From CAVYOD01 sp963770045 (GTDB lineage: Bacteria > Acidobacteriota > Aminicenantia > Aminicenantales > CAVYOD01): a stretch of DNA of 64,000 nt. Where the stretch lies: positions 1 through 64,000 of the forward strand of contig CAVYOD010000022.1 in assembly GCA_963770045.1 (NCBI GenBank). The letters are read 5' to 3'. Of this stretch, positions 35,115 to 45,193 are shown piece after piece. A program made the position numbers and the translations under genes. A model generated the notes under the pieces. The model did no database searches and was not told the DNA's origin. It saw only the letters and a program-made list of their open reading frames with translations. How positions within the stretch are numbered: the first letter of the stretch is position 1; the number at the start of each line of letters is the position of its first letter.

Positions 35115-36300
35115 ATGAAAAGAACCGGTTTGGCCACGTTGGCGCTGACGCTTCTCCTTTTTAGCCTCTTGCCGGCTCAAAACGAAGCTGATGATGCCTA
35201 TATCAAGGCGATGACCTCCAACAATCCCGCCCAGAGGATTCAGCTGCTTAAAGAGTATATCGCCAAATACGCAGGAAAAGGCACGAAATACGAAAATTTC
35301 GCTTATGCCAACATCTGCCTGACCCCGTATCAAGGAAAAAGCCCCAAAGAAACTACGGACTACGGAGAAAAGGCACTGGCCGCGGGAGGGCTGGACGACA
35401 CAACGAAATGCCAGGTCCTGGTCACCTTGTCAAGCGTCTACAGCGAGACGGGCCAGAATCTCGATAAGGCCAAGAACTATGCGATTCAGGTTGTCGAAAT
35501 CGCCAAGGCCAATAAGGAGAAAGAGACCGATCCTTCGGCTCAAAATCAGTGGACCAGAGCTCATCGGAGCCGGCTATTTTATTCAGGGTGTGGCCGCTGA
35601 AAAAGCCAAGGATGTCGGCGGCGCGGCCGATGCCTACATCAACTCTTACTCCATTCTGAAGGACCCCAAAATCATCGTTCAGATCAAAAAACTGGCCAAA
35701 ACCCTTTATGACAACAAACAGTACGCCGAAGCGGAAAAAGTCTTCCGGACCTTGTATAGCCATTCCAAGGACTCTGAAAGCGCACTCATCCTGGGCCAAA
35801 CTCTTTACAAGAATAACAAGGCGGAAGAGGCGCTCGCTCTGTTCAAGGAAGCCTACGCCAAGAAACGGACCGGAGAGCTCGCCTACAACATCGGCATCAT
35901 CCTGGCCAAGAAGGCCCAGACCAGCCCGGCCGTCGGGCAGGAGGCCATCGATTACCTCCTCGAGGCCAGCTTCCTTTATCCGGCCCAGAGTCAGCAGGCG
36001 TTGGGCATGGCCCAGAGTCTCTTCTTCTCGACCTCATCCGACGCCAAATACAATGAAGTGATCAAACAGATCCAGGAGAAAAATAAGAAGATCGACGAGC
36101 TGACCAAGACCTTCAATTCCAAATTCGAAGGCAAGAACGAGGAAGATCTGTCCGATACCGAAAAGGCCGAGATGAAAAAGATCTTGTCCGATATCGATGC
36201 CCAGAAGGCAGAGATCGCAAAGCTCCAATCGAGCTCCAGCGAGATGACGGCCAAGTGGACCAAGCGCATGGAGGAGGTCAAGAAGAAACTCGGTCTCTAG
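35115..36300 (+). CDS. Exported TPR protein with C-terminal coiled coil, one frameshift
   Basis: About 394 residues across one shift near 35550 (after PSAQNQ, resuming GPELIGAGYFIQG). A signal peptide (MKRTGLATLALTLLLFSLLP) begins at 35115; the track-like earlier ATG at 35073 is not preferred. TPR-like helices occupy most of the chain (for example YAEAEKVFRTLYSHSKDSES and KAEEALALFKEAYAKK), followed by a coiled coil rich in Lys and Glu (about residues 310-394). A scaffold for periplasmic assembly is likely; the partner is unknown. Confidence 0.75.
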
Positions 36301-36339
36301 TAAGGGACCCGAATCTGACAACCGCCACGGGGAAGACGG

Positions 36340-38344
36340 GTGGCGAAAAAAATACTCTCACGTCAGCAGGCTCTCCGGAAAATCCAAAAACTCCGCGAGG
36401 AGATCAAGCGCCACGAAAAAAAATACTACGTCGACAACGATCCCCAGATCTCGGATTACGAATTCGACCAGCTGGTCAAGGAGCTGGAGAAGCTGGAGAA
36501 GCAATTCCCTGATACCGTAACGCCGGAGTCGCCCACTCAGCGCGTCGGAGAGAAGCCGGTCAAGGGATTTCCCCCGGTCGAGCATCGCATCCCCATGATG
36601 AGCATGGATAACTGTTACACCGAGGAGGAACTCCGGGATTTCGAGGACCGGATTCAGCGGTTGCTCCCGGGGCAGAAGATCGAATATGTGGCCGAATTGA
36701 AAATCGACGGCCTGGGCATTTCGATCATCTACCGGGATGGAAAGTTCACCCAGGCGGTCACCCGGGGCGATGGCGTGAGGGGGGACGATGTGACCTCCAA
36801 TGTCAAAACGATCAGGAGCCTGCCTCTGGCCATCGAAGACACCCGGGAGGTTGAAGTCCGGGGCGAAATCTATCTTCCCGCCGAGTCCTTCAAAAAAATC
36901 AACAAAGAGCGAGAAAAAAACGACGAGCCCCTCTTCGCCAACGCCCGGAACGCCGCCGCCGGCTCGATCCATCTCCTCGACCCGCGGCTGGTCGCCTCCC
37001 GCGGACTGGACACATTCCTTTATTATATTTTCATAGACGGAGAAGAGACCGAGAGCCAATGGAAAAACCTGATGACCCTCAAAGGCTTGGGCTTCAAGAT
37101 CAACCCCAACCCCCGCCAGTGCCGTGACCTCGAGGCGACGATTTCTTATTACAAGGAGTGGACCGAAAAAAGGGATACGCTGGATTATGACGCGGACGGA
37201 ATCGTGATCAAGGTCAATTCGACGGAACAGAGGAAGGCTCTGGGTGCGACGGCCAAGTCCCCACGCTGGGCCATCGCCTACAAGTTTCCGGCCCGACAGG
37301 CCACGACCAGGATCAACGACATCGTCATCCAGGTCGGCCGGACCGGAGCCCTCACCCCGGTGGCCGTCCTGGAGCCGGTCAAACTCTCCGGCATCACCAT
37401 CACGCGATCCACGCTCCACAATGAAGATGAGGTCCGGCGAAAGGATATCCGGATCGGTGACACGGTCTTGATTGAACGCAGCGGCGACGTCATCCCTCAG
37501 GTCGTCGCGGTGATGAAAGAAAAACGTACCGGCAAGGAAAAGAAGCTGGTCTGGCCCGCTCTTTGCCCGGTCTGCCATTCGGCCACCTTCAGGCCGGAAG
37601 GCGAAGCGATCTCGCGCTGCACCAACCCCTCCTGCCCGGCGAGGATCAGGGAATCCATCCTCCACTTTGCTTCCCGGCGGGCCATGAACATCGAAGGCCT
37701 GGGCGACGCCCTGGTTGACCAACTCCTAGAGAAAAAACTGGTCCGAAAGATCCCGGATCTCTATTCCCTCCGCTACGAAGATGTTGTCCGTCTGGAGCGG
37801 ATGGGTCCCAAGAGCTCAGAAAACCTGCTGGCCGAGATCGGGAATAGCAAACAGAACGATCTGCCGCAGCTGATCTTTGCCCTCGGCATCCGCCACGTGG
37901 GCGAGCGAACAGCCAGGGCTCTCGCGGAGCGCTTCAGGGACCTGGAGGCCCTGGCCGGCAGCCTCGGAGCAGCGGTTGATCGAAGTCGAAGACGTGGGAC
38001 CCAAGGTCGCCGAAAGCATCGCCTTTTTCTTTAAGCAGCCAGAAAACAGAGATCTGATCCAAAAACTCAAAGAGGCGGGGCTCAATTTCCGGCTGAAAGC
38101 GGAACGCAGGGGCTCGACGCCTCTCGAGGGGCAAACCTTTGTTCTGACGGGGACGCTGTCCGCCCTGACAAGGGAGGAAGCCTCGGAAGCCATTGAGACC
38201 CTGGGTGGGAAGGTCGCTTCCGCCGTCTCCAGTAAGACGACCTATCTCGTGGTCGGAAAAGAGCCGGGCTCAAAGCTGGAAAAGGCCCGGAAGCTGGGAG
38301 TCAAAACTCTGGAGGAAAATGAATTCCTCAAGCTTGTGAAATAA
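36340..38344 (+). CDS. ligA: NAD-dependent DNA ligase, one frameshift
   Basis: About 668 residues across a single-base shift near 37970 (LEALAGS resuming EQRLIEVEDVGPKV). The adenylation site Lys is in ELKIDGLGISI. The OB domain follows, then a four-Cys zinc finger (CPVC ... CTNPSC), helix-hairpin-helix repeats (GPKSSENLLAEIG; RHVGERTARAL) and a C-terminal BRCT domain (TFVLTGTLSALTREEASEAI). The start is GTG at 36340. It seals nicks in replication and repair, and is normally single-copy and essential, so the break is almost certainly a sequencing error. Confidence 0.93.
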
Positions 38345-38384
38345 ACCTAGACAGGTCTATTTTTTCTTTTTCTTGGGGAAGAGG

Positions 38385-39792
38385 TCAATCGATAACAGCG
38401 ACGCGGAGACCCGTTTTCTTCTCTCCCTTGGCCAACTCTTCCAGTTCCTTCTGGGCAACCCGATGATCGGGGTCGATCTCCAGGGCCCTCTGAAACTGTT
38501 TCCTCGCCTTGGTCATCATCTCTTCCTGCTTGTACAGGAGCCCCAGCCCCACGAATCCTTCGGCGCTCCAAGGGTCGAGCTCGACGGCCTTGAGGAAGTC
38601 CGCTTCGGCTTTCCGGTGGAGAGATGATATCTTGGACTCAGCCATGGCCAACAGCAAATAATAATCGCCCTTGTTCTTTTTCAGCCTGATGGCCTCTTCC
38701 AGAAGAACCAGGGCCTCCTCGTAGCGGCCCTGTCCGTAAAGGGTTTTTCCCTGACGAAACTTGACCTCGGCTTTTTTCGAAGCGCCGGCTTCTTCCTCTC
38801 TGGACAGGCTGGTGATTTTTGAATCATAGACTTTCCGCTCGGGGGCAGTGCTCAGGGTCCGGTAGGCTTTTGTGATGGCGTCAAACACTTCGGAGATCTG
38901 GTCTTTGGCCTCCTGGGGCAGAGAGGGGTCGAACCGGTCCGGGTGATACTTCCTGGCCAGCTGAAAATAGGCCTTCTTGATCTCCAGCTCGGTCGCCTCC
39001 CGCGGGACCTCCAGGATCTGATAATAATTCATGGAGGAAAGCCTGTCTCTGAGTTCGACGACATCGGAGATCCTGATCACGGGTTCGGGTTCGGAGCGCT
39101 CGTGGGTTTCTTGCTTGACAGAAGTTGTGTCCCGTCCTTTCAGGTCGACCAGGCCGAGACAATAGAAAAGATAGAGGCTTTTCCAGAAAAACTCGGGATT
39201 GGCCTTGGAGGAAGTCAGCAGGGAGTCCGTCGAAGCGTCTCCTCGGATGCTGGCCCAGGAGCTCTTTTTCTTCTGCGGTCAAAACGTACACGAAGGCTTT
39301 CCCCTTGAGCGAAGGGACCTTCTTCTCCAATAAGGATTTGATCTGAGGCTGGAAGATCATCCGGCGGATACCGTATTCGATCAACAAGGGGACACTGATT
39401 TGAGGCCCCGCCCCGGATGTCGGGAAGTCTTTTTCCTGGAACCCCAACTCCGCATCAAAATACGAAAACGTATTCAGAGTAGCCTCCCTCAGCTGGTGAA
39501 GCAGGCCTTCTTTCAAATCATCCTCGGAGATGAATTTTTTCTCCTTCAGGATTTCGCCCAGATTCCGCTGCGGCTCGATGTAGTCATCAATCTTGGAGTG
39601 GAGTTCCTCCTGGATCTTGCCGAGCTTGAACAGGACTTCACCCAGCCTCTCGCCGGGCTGGTTCGTTTTGACCGAGATGAGATGTCCCTCTTTAAAGAAA
39701 AAATATTTGAGGATGTCTTCCCGCTTAAAGGTCAGGCGGCCGGTTCGCCGATGCGAAAAAATGTCATGCAGGCTGAGTGCGATGTGATCCAT
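38385..39792 (-). CDS. DUF4388-DnaJ-TPR fusion protein, one frameshift
   Basis: About 470 residues across one shift near 39258. Residues 1-165 are a DUF4388/PatA-like domain (LSLHDIFSHRRTGRLTFKRE). A J domain follows (YYQILEVPREATELEIKKAY, with the HPD motif in YHPDRFDP), then three TPRs (about 38400-38800, for example GRYEEALVLLEEAI). DUF4388 proteins occur in gliding and signalling systems of deltaproteobacteria and Acidobacteria; the J domain should recruit DnaK. No other chaperone gene is adjacent. It faces ligA tail to tail. Confidence 0.85.
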
Positions 39793-40057
39793 CTTCGTCT
39801 TTTATTTATATCCTATCCGCCCTGAATTTTCAACAGGCAAGAGCCGTCCAAGACGTACTCCGTCCTTCGTGCCCCGTCCACGAGTCACAAACATGTAGCA
39901 GTAAGGAGTGAGGGGTAAGGAGCAAAAAGTGAACTAATTGGGTCAGTAAACTCGTACGCATCACCCTAGACACTCGATGATCGAATCGACGAGATGAACG
40001 GGGAACACGAAGAACGGGAAAATTGCAAATCCGGTTCAATTGTGTTAATTTTTTTGT
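39793..40057. repeat. Intergenic region with degenerate repeat words
   Basis: Contains GTAAGGAGTGAGGGGTAAGG (39901-39920), the same family as the words at 30121, plus facing ACGGGGAACACGAAGAACGG and CGTCCTTCGTGCCCCGTCC strings. No gene is seen apart from the start region of the next one. Confidence 0.5.
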
Positions 40058-40912
40058 ATGAGAATCGCCCTGGCCCAGATCAGCCCGCACTTGGGAGATG
40101 TCGAAAGAAACCGCAGGCTCCACTTGGAGCAGATAGCCAAAGCGAGAAAACAAAAAGCCGACCTCATTATTTTCCCCGAGCTCAGCCTGACCGGCTACGC
40201 CTTGCGAGACCTCGTGTCAGAGGTGGCTGTCAATCCGGAAAAAAGCGGGCTCTTCGACGAATTCAAATCCCTGAGCCGGGAAATCTCCATGGTCCTCGGT
40301 TTCGTCGAGGAGAGGGGCGCTGAAAAAGGCCTCTTCTACAATTCCGCCGCCTTCCTTTCCGGCGGCCGGATCCTCCACATCCACCGCAAGGTCTTTCTCC
40401 CGACCTTCGGGATGTTCGAGGAGGGGCGGTTCTTTACTTCGGGCAAAAATTTCAAGACATTCACGACACCTTTTGGGCAGGCGGGGCTGATGATCTGCCG
40501 GGACTTCCTCCACTACGGCGCCGGCTACCTGCTTTTTGCCGGCGGCTCAGAGATGATCATTGTCATCAGCGCCGCACCCGGCAGAGGAGTCTCCACGAAA
40601 GAGGGATTTGGCTCCAGTCATATGTGGGAACTCATGGGAGAGACGATCTCTGTTTTCTCCTCCGCCTTTGTCATCTATTGCGGCCGGGTGGGGATCGAGG
40701 ACGGGATGATATTTGGCGGTGGCTCTTATGTCTTTGGCCCTCAAGGCAGGCTCATGGCCAAGGCTTCCTACATCGATGACGATTTCCTCATGCAAGACCT
40801 GAGTCTCGAAGCCATCAGGGAGGCGCGGAGGAGGATGGATTTCAAAAAAGACGAGAAACCCGAGGTCATTCTGGAAGCCCTTCAGAGAATCGTCAAAGGC
40901 TATGGCGACTGA
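40058..40912 (+). CDS. Nitrilase-family glutaminase partner of NAD synthetase
   Basis: 284 residues of a carbon-nitrogen hydrolase. The Glu-Lys-Cys triad is visible in IIFPELSLTGY, HRKVFLPTFG and LMICRDFLHY. It overlaps the following synthetase by 11 bases. In most bacteria this domain is fused to the N-terminus of glutamine-dependent NadE; here the two are separate. It would release ammonia from glutamine for the synthetase. Ending and starting codons overlap (ATGGCGACTGA), implying translational coupling. Confidence 0.8.
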   Translation: MRIALAQISPHLGDVERNRRLHLEQIAKARKQKADLIIFPELSLTGYALRDLVSEVAVNPEKSGLFDEFKSLSREISMVLGFVEERGAEKGLFYNSAAFLSGGRILHIHRKVFLPTFGMFEEGRFFTSGKNFKTFTTPFGQAGLMICRDFLHYGAGYLLFAGGSEMIIVISAAPGRGVSTKEGFGSSHMWELMGETISVFSSAFVIYCGRVGIEDGMIFGGGSYVFGPQGRLMAKASYIDDDFLMQDLSLEAIREARRRMDFKKDEKPEVILEALQRIVKGYGD

Positions 40913-41762
40913 TAAACACCCAAAGCAATATTCGAGGCGCGACCCGCTGCTCACAATCCAGCCGGCGTTTGTCGAAAGAGTCCTCACCCTCTTCATCAAG
41001 CAGGAGCTCTCCAAGTTCGGATTCCAGAAGGGAATCGTGGGCCTCTCGGGAGGGATTGATTCCTCTGTCTGCGCTTTTTTGGCGGCGAGAGCTCTCGGGC
41101 CGAGAAACGTGATCGCCCTCCTTATGCCTTACCGAGAGAGCCCCAAGACAGAGATGAGAGATGCCCGCGATGTCGTGCGCCGGCTTCGCCTTCGGTCGCG
41201 GCTGGTCGACATCTCCCCCATGGTCGATGCCTATTTTGCTGAATTCCCCACGCCCAACAAGGTATTGAGGGGAAATAAAATGGCGCGGGAGAGGATGTCG
41301 ATCCTGTACGATTTTTCGGCCCGGGAGAAAGCTCTGATTCTGGGAACGAGCAACAAGACCGAGCTCCTGATCGGCTATGGAACCATCCACGGTGACATGG
41401 CCTCGGCGATTAACCCCCTGGGAGATCTCTATAAAACCCAAGTCCGTCAGGTCGGCAAGCACCTCGGGATTCCGGACAGGATCCTCCGCAAAGTGCCGAC
41501 CGCCGGCCTCTGGCCAGGCCAAACCGACGAGGGTGAGCTCGGCCTCAGTTATGGGGAGATCGACGCCATTCTGTATCGCCTTGTTGATATGAGGCTGCCC
41601 CAAAAAGAGGTCGTCGCGGCCGGATTCGAGAAGACCAAAGTCGAGAAGATTGCCGGGATGATAAAGAACTCCGAATTCAAGCGCAAGCTCCCGCCCATAG
41701 CCAAGCTGTCAGCCCGGACCGTCGGCCACGACTTTCTCTATCCCTACGATTGGGGCAGATAG
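40902..41762 (+). CDS. nadE: NAD synthetase, synthetase subunit
   Basis: 286 residues. The ATP PP-loop is GLSGGIDSSVCAFLA. GTSNKTELLIGYGTIHGD and NPLGDLYKTQVRQVGKHLG are the NAD-synthetase signatures, and PTAGLWPGQTDEGELG binds the deamido-NAD/ammonia intermediate. It converts deamido-NAD to NAD. The preceding nitrilase gene provides the glutaminase. NadD (45190-45849), the previous step, is also in this window. Confidence 0.93.
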   Translation: MATDKHPKQYSRRDPLLTIQPAFVERVLTLFIKQELSKFGFQKGIVGLSGGIDSSVCAFLAARALGPRNVIALLMPYRESPKTEMRDARDVVRRLRLRSRLVDISPMVDAYFAEFPTPNKVLRGNKMARERMSILYDFSAREKALILGTSNKTELLIGYGTIHGDMASAINPLGDLYKTQVRQVGKHLGIPDRILRKVPTAGLWPGQTDEGELGLSYGEIDAILYRLVDMRLPQKEVVAAGFEKTKVEKIAGMIKNSEFKRKLPPIAKLSARTVGHDFLYPYDWGR

Positions 41763-41782
41763 GGCTGAAAGAGGTATAGTCG

Positions 41783-42466
41783 ATGGAGAACAAGACGGGA
41801 ACTCTGTACGTTATCGCGACGCCCATTGGTAACCTCGAAGACATAAGCCTCAGGGCCCTGAGGATCCTCAAGGAGGTCGACGCGGTCGCCTGTGAGGACA
41901 CGCGCCGGACACTGAAACTTCTGAACGCTTACAAGATCCAAAAAAGGCTGATCAGCTATTATCAACCCAAAGAGGGCCGGAAGTCGCCTCTGATCCTGGC
42001 GCTTCTCAAAGGAGGAAAAGACATCGCCCTCGTTTCTGATTCCGGGACTCCGGGCCTTTCCGACCCCGGGTTCCGGCTCATCCGGGAAGCCGTCCAGGAA
42101 GGGATGACCGTGGTTCCCATCCCCGGAGCCTCAGCCGTCGCCGCGGCTCTGTCGGCGGCCGGGCTTCCCACGGACAGATTCCTGTTTCTGGGCTTCCCTC
42201 CGCCGAAAAGGGAAGCGACCAGAAAACTCCTGGTCTCGCTCAAGGAAGAGAGATCGACACTCGTTTTCTATCTCCCGACCCGAAAAATCGCCGAATTTCT
42301 TCTCCTTCTCGAGGAAGCGCTGGGAACCCGACAAGTGGTCATCGCCAGGGAGCTGACCAAGATCCATGAAGAGTTCATCAGGGGAGAGGCCAGGGAGTTG
42401 CTCTCTCGAATAGGCGAAAAAAAATTGAAGGGTGAGGCCACCGTGCTCGTTCAAGGGCGAAGATGA
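41783..42466 (+). CDS. rsmI: 16S rRNA (cytidine1402-2'-O)-methyltransferase
   Basis: 227 residues. TLYVIATPIGNLEDISLRAL and CEDTRRTLKLL start the tetrapyrrole-methylase fold, and ALVSDSGTPGLSDPG is the SAM-binding block. LPTDRFLFLGFPP is typical of RsmI. AGAGG lies upstream of ATG, 20 bases after nadE, so it is probably cotranscribed. It methylates the ribosomal decoding site. Confidence 0.95.
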   Translation: MENKTGTLYVIATPIGNLEDISLRALRILKEVDAVACEDTRRTLKLLNAYKIQKRLISYYQPKEGRKSPLILALLKGGKDIALVSDSGTPGLSDPGFRLIREAVQEGMTVVPIPGASAVAAALSAAGLPTDRFLFLGFPPPKREATRKLLVSLKEERSTLVFYLPTRKIAEFLLLLEEALGTRQVVIARELTKIHEEFIRGEARELLSRIGEKKLKGEATVLVQGRR

Positions 42467-42546
42467 AGACGACGTCCCGGGGGTCAGGAGTCTTCGAGGG
42501 GAAACAAAGGGGACATAAGTTGCTCGAGAAGGAATCCTTCCGGCAA

Positions 42547-42575
42547 TCGACAAATAGATACAGGGATAGTATAGT
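42547..42575 (+). promoter_or_regulatory. Sigma-70-like promoter for hsp20
   Basis: TCGACA at 42547-42552, a 17-base spacer and TATAGT at 42570-42575, 37 bases before the start codon. No CIRCE element is seen. Confidence 0.55.
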
Positions 42576-42611
42576 AATATTGGCAGCAGATTCACCCTCA
42601 GGAGGTTACCG

Positions 42612-43085
42612 ATGGCGATCATAAGATGGGATCCCTTCAGGGACTTGCTCACCCTCCGGGAAAAGATGAACCGCCTGTTTGAGGACGTCGTCACCGCCCG
42701 AGGCCAAGAAAAAGAGTTTATCTCCAGCACCTGGAACCCGGCCGTGGACATCTATGAGAGCGAGAATCAGCTGGTCCTGACAGCCGAGATTCCTGGAGTC
42801 GACGAAAAGGACGTCGAGATCAAAATCGAAGACAACACCCTCTCGATCAAGGGGGAGCGCAGGTTCGAGACGGAGACGAAGGAAGAAAACTATCACCGCC
42901 TGGAAAGGTCCTATGGATCTTTTTATCGGACGTTCACCTTGCCGAACTACGTCGACCAGGACAAGATCCACGCCGAACACGAGAACGGCGTCTTGAAGAT
43001 CACAATGCCGAAGCGAACCGACCTTAAGCCCCGGAAAGTGAAGATCCTCAAGCCGACGCTGCCCTCAGAAAAACCAAAAAAATAA
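42612..43085 (+). CDS. Hsp20 small heat-shock protein
   Basis: 157 residues. An N-terminal arm (IRWDPFRDLLTLREKMNRLF) is followed by the alpha-crystallin domain (PAVDIYESENQLVLTAEIPG ... ENGVLKITMPK) and an IxI-like tail (VKILKP). GGAGG precedes ATG. ATP-independent holdase in the cytoplasm. Confidence 0.95.
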   Translation: MAIIRWDPFRDLLTLREKMNRLFEDVVTARGQEKEFISSTWNPAVDIYESENQLVLTAEIPGVDEKDVEIKIEDNTLSIKGERRFETETKEENYHRLERSYGSFYRTFTLPNYVDQDKIHAEHENGVLKITMPKRTDLKPRKVKILKPTLPSEKPKK

Positions 43086-43117
43086 ACGGACCAAGCGGGC
43101 CGGGTGAAGCTTCGCTC

Positions 43118-43900
43118 TCAAGCCTGAGCGATGGTCAGCGCCCGGACGTCTTTGACTCCCGACTTTTTGAGGGCCAGAGCACATTCCCTCAGGGTTGAGC
43201 CGGTCGTATAGACATCGTCCAGCAGAAGAACAGTTTTCCCCTCGATCTCTTCCGTTTTTTTTATCTTAAATGCGCCGCGAATGTTGTGGGCCCTCTCCCT
43301 GGCTTGGAGAGAAGTCTGGGGAGGCACATTTTTGACTTTCACCAGAGCGTCATCCACCAGGTCGATCCCTTTGAGCCTGGCGAGCTCCGCGGCGATGACC
43401 TGGGCCTGATTGAATCCCCGTTCTCTCCGCCGGCGAGGATGGAGGGGCACCGGGACGATGGCCTCCACGCCCCACCACAGGCCCTCGTCCCCGCCCAAAG
43501 CGCGTTCGGCAAACCTGGCCAGGTCGATGCCGAGGACTCTGAAATGCCGATATTTATAAAGAAGGATGACGTCCTTCACCTTCCCGCCATAAGAGGAGCA
43601 GGAGCGGTGACGGGAGAATGGCGGCATCTCCCGAAGGCAGTCCAGACACAGATGAGCCGGACCTCCGTCCTCAAAAAAGCGTCCGCAGCTGACGCAGCAG
43701 GGCGAGGAGGCGGGCGCCATTTTCCCCAGGCAGGATCGGCAAACGACGCGTTCTCCGTCCTCCTCCAGAAGCGTCGAGCACACCTTGCAGAAGGAAGGAA
43801 AGACGATAAGCTCTCCGAGTTTCCTTGATGAAGAGAAGAGCCTGGAGAGAGGGAGGATCACTGGGATTCTTGTTCTTGTTTCTCCTGGCAATTGATGCAC
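43118..43900 (-). CDS. comF: ComF-family phosphoribosyltransferase
   Basis: About 248-260 residues. N-terminal zinc-ribbon cysteines appear in FCKVCSTLLEE, CRSCLG, CCVSCG and CLDCL. The PRPP loop VLLLDDVYTTGSTLREC is complete, and RGFNQAQVIAAELA is typical of ComF. The start is unsure: ATG 43900 overlaps dksA by 43 bases, while GTG 43864 would overlap by seven. In competent bacteria ComF acts in single-stranded DNA uptake; no other competence gene is here. Confidence 0.88.
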   Translation of the reverse strand: MHQLPGETRTRIPVILPLSRLFSSSRKLGELIVFPSFCKVCSTLLEEDGERVVCRSCLGKMAPASSPCCVSCGRFFEDGGPAHLCLDCLREMPPFSRHRSCSSYGGKVKDVILLYKYRHFRVLGIDLARFAERALGGDEGLWWGVEAIVPVPLHPRRRRERGFNQAQVIAAELARLKGIDLVDDALVKVKNVPPQTSLQARERAHNIRGAFKIKKTEEIEGKTVLLLDDVYTTGSTLRECALALKKSGVKDVRALTIAQA

Positions 43901-44223
43901 AGGGCGGTCCAGGGGATCGCCTCCAGGCGCTTTTTCCCGATCTCTTGATGACAGACTTGGCAGATACCGAATTCATCGGTGGCGAGTCGTTTCAGGGCCG
44001 CGTCGATCCGCATCAACTGGACTCGCTCCGCATCCGAGAGACTCAGAAGGAATTCTTTGGTGTACGAGCTTTCGGCCTTGTCCACGACGTCCTGGGCGAT
44101 ATCGGTTTCCACTTCCTTGCTTTCGTGGTAGAACTGGCTCAGCTTTTTGAGGATATTATCTTTTTGTTCCAGGAGTTTCTTCCGATAAACATCTTTTTCT
44201 TTCTTGGTCATTTTCTTACTCAA
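43858..44223 (-). CDS. dksA: DksA/TraR-type zinc finger protein
   Basis: 121 residues. A long coiled coil (about 1-80) is followed by a four-Cys finger, CQVCHQEIGKKRLEAIPW then ALCINC. The start is TTG at 44223 with GGGGAG upstream. The DxxDxA tip motif of true DksA is not clear, so it may be a general TraR/YteA-like regulator of RNA polymerase. Confidence 0.85.
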   Translation of the reverse strand: MSKKMTKKEKDVYRKKLLEQKDNILKKLSQFYHESKEVETDIAQDVVDKAESSYTKEFLLSLSDAERVQLMRIDAALKRLATDEFGICQVCHQEIGKKRLEAIPWTALCINCQEKQEQESQ

Positions 44224-44234
44224 TTCAGTCTCCC

Positions 44235-44702
44235 CTACTTTGCATAGTGTTGCCCTTTGATCATGGTCAGTGAGCGGTACAACTGTTCGAGCAGGATGAC
44301 ACGGCTCAATTCGTGCGAGAAGGTCATCCTGGACAGGGACAAAAGGAAATCGGACCTCTTTAAGATCCGCCCGGCCAGTCCCACGAACCCTCCGACAACA
44401 AAAGTCAGAGGCCGGCTCGAGCCTGTGCTGTGCCCTTCCAGAAACCTGGCCAGGTCGAGAGAGGTCATCTCCTTCCCCTTGTCAAAGAGGCAAATAATAT
44501 AGTCATCTTTAAAATGCTTTTCAAGGCCTTCCGCCTCGACCGCCAAAATCCGGTCCTTATCTTTATCCTCAATTCCTTTGGCCTCTCGGGTCTCAATGAT
44601 CTCGCACCGGCCAATCCTGCGGATCCTGCCCAAATAATGCTCCTGCAACCTTCTCAGGTTCTCGTCCCTTGTCTTGCCGGGCCAGATGATCCTGAGGTTC
44701 AT
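44235..44702 (-). CDS. rlmH: 23S rRNA (pseudouridine1915-N3)-methyltransferase
   Basis: 155 residues, SPOUT fold. FVVGGFVGLAGRILKRSD is the knot and SAM site, FSHELSRVILLEQLYRS is the C-terminal signature, and the protein ends KGQHYAK. Part of the conserved rsfS-rlmH gene pair. Confidence 0.95.
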   Translation of the reverse strand: MNLRIIWPGKTRDENLRRLQEHYLGRIRRIGRCEIIETREAKGIEDKDKDRILAVEAEGLEKHFKDDYIICLFDKGKEMTSLDLARFLEGHSTGSSRPLTFVVGGFVGLAGRILKRSDFLLSLSRMTFSHELSRVILLEQLYRSLTMIKGQHYAK

Positions 44703-44809
44703 GAGTGCCTGTCCATCCGGGCTGGCGCGTGACCGTTCAGCTTCCGAGCCTCAAAAATGGTCAATAAAAAATAATGATTTGGGGGAAAAAAGTCAATAGA
44801 TTTTTTAAA
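44703..44809. other. Short gap between rlmH and rsfS
   Basis: About 107 bases, AT-rich near 44760-44810; no gene or terminator is seen. Confidence 0.4.
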
Positions 44810-45193
44810 TTATTGATATTCCAGCTTCGGGGCGTCCCCCCACAATTTTTCTAAAGAATAATAGTCACGGGTCTGCTTCGAAAAAACATGGACGATAAAA
44901 CTGCCGTAGTCCAGCAGGATCCATTCTCCGTGCTCTCTGCCTTCGATGCTGTGGGGGCGGACGCTCACCTTCCGGAGCTCGTGTTCGATATTTTCATAGA
45001 GGGCGACATTCTGCCGGGTCGAATTTCCATTCATGATGATAAAATAGTCCGTAAAGGAGGACACTTCCCTCATATCCAGAACCAGGACGCCTTCCCCTTT
45101 TTTGGCCAGACCTGCCTTGACCGAGATCCTGACTTCCTCAGGCAAGCCCCTCTTGGTCAACTTTTTTGTCCGCTGTTCTTCTGTTTCCTTCAT
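44810..45193 (-). CDS. rsfS: Ribosomal silencing factor
   Basis: 127 residues. VLDMREVSSFTDYFIIMNGN and EGREHGEWILLDYGSFIVHV are the RsfS signatures. It binds ribosomal protein L14 to block subunit joining in starved cells. It overlaps nadD by four bases (ATGA), the usual gene order. Confidence 0.95.
   Translation of the reverse strand: MKETEEQRTKKLTKRGLPEEVRISVKAGLAKKGEGVLVLDMREVSSFTDYFIIMNGNSTRQNVALYENIEHELRKVSVRPHSIEGREHGEWILLDYGSFIVHVFSKQTRDYYSLEKLWGDAPKLEYQ

Noticed and set aside
36358..37722. 454-codon open frame antisense to ligA
   Set aside because: Covers the ligase exactly on the other strand, has no family resemblance, and is explained by GC-rich codon bias in ligA.
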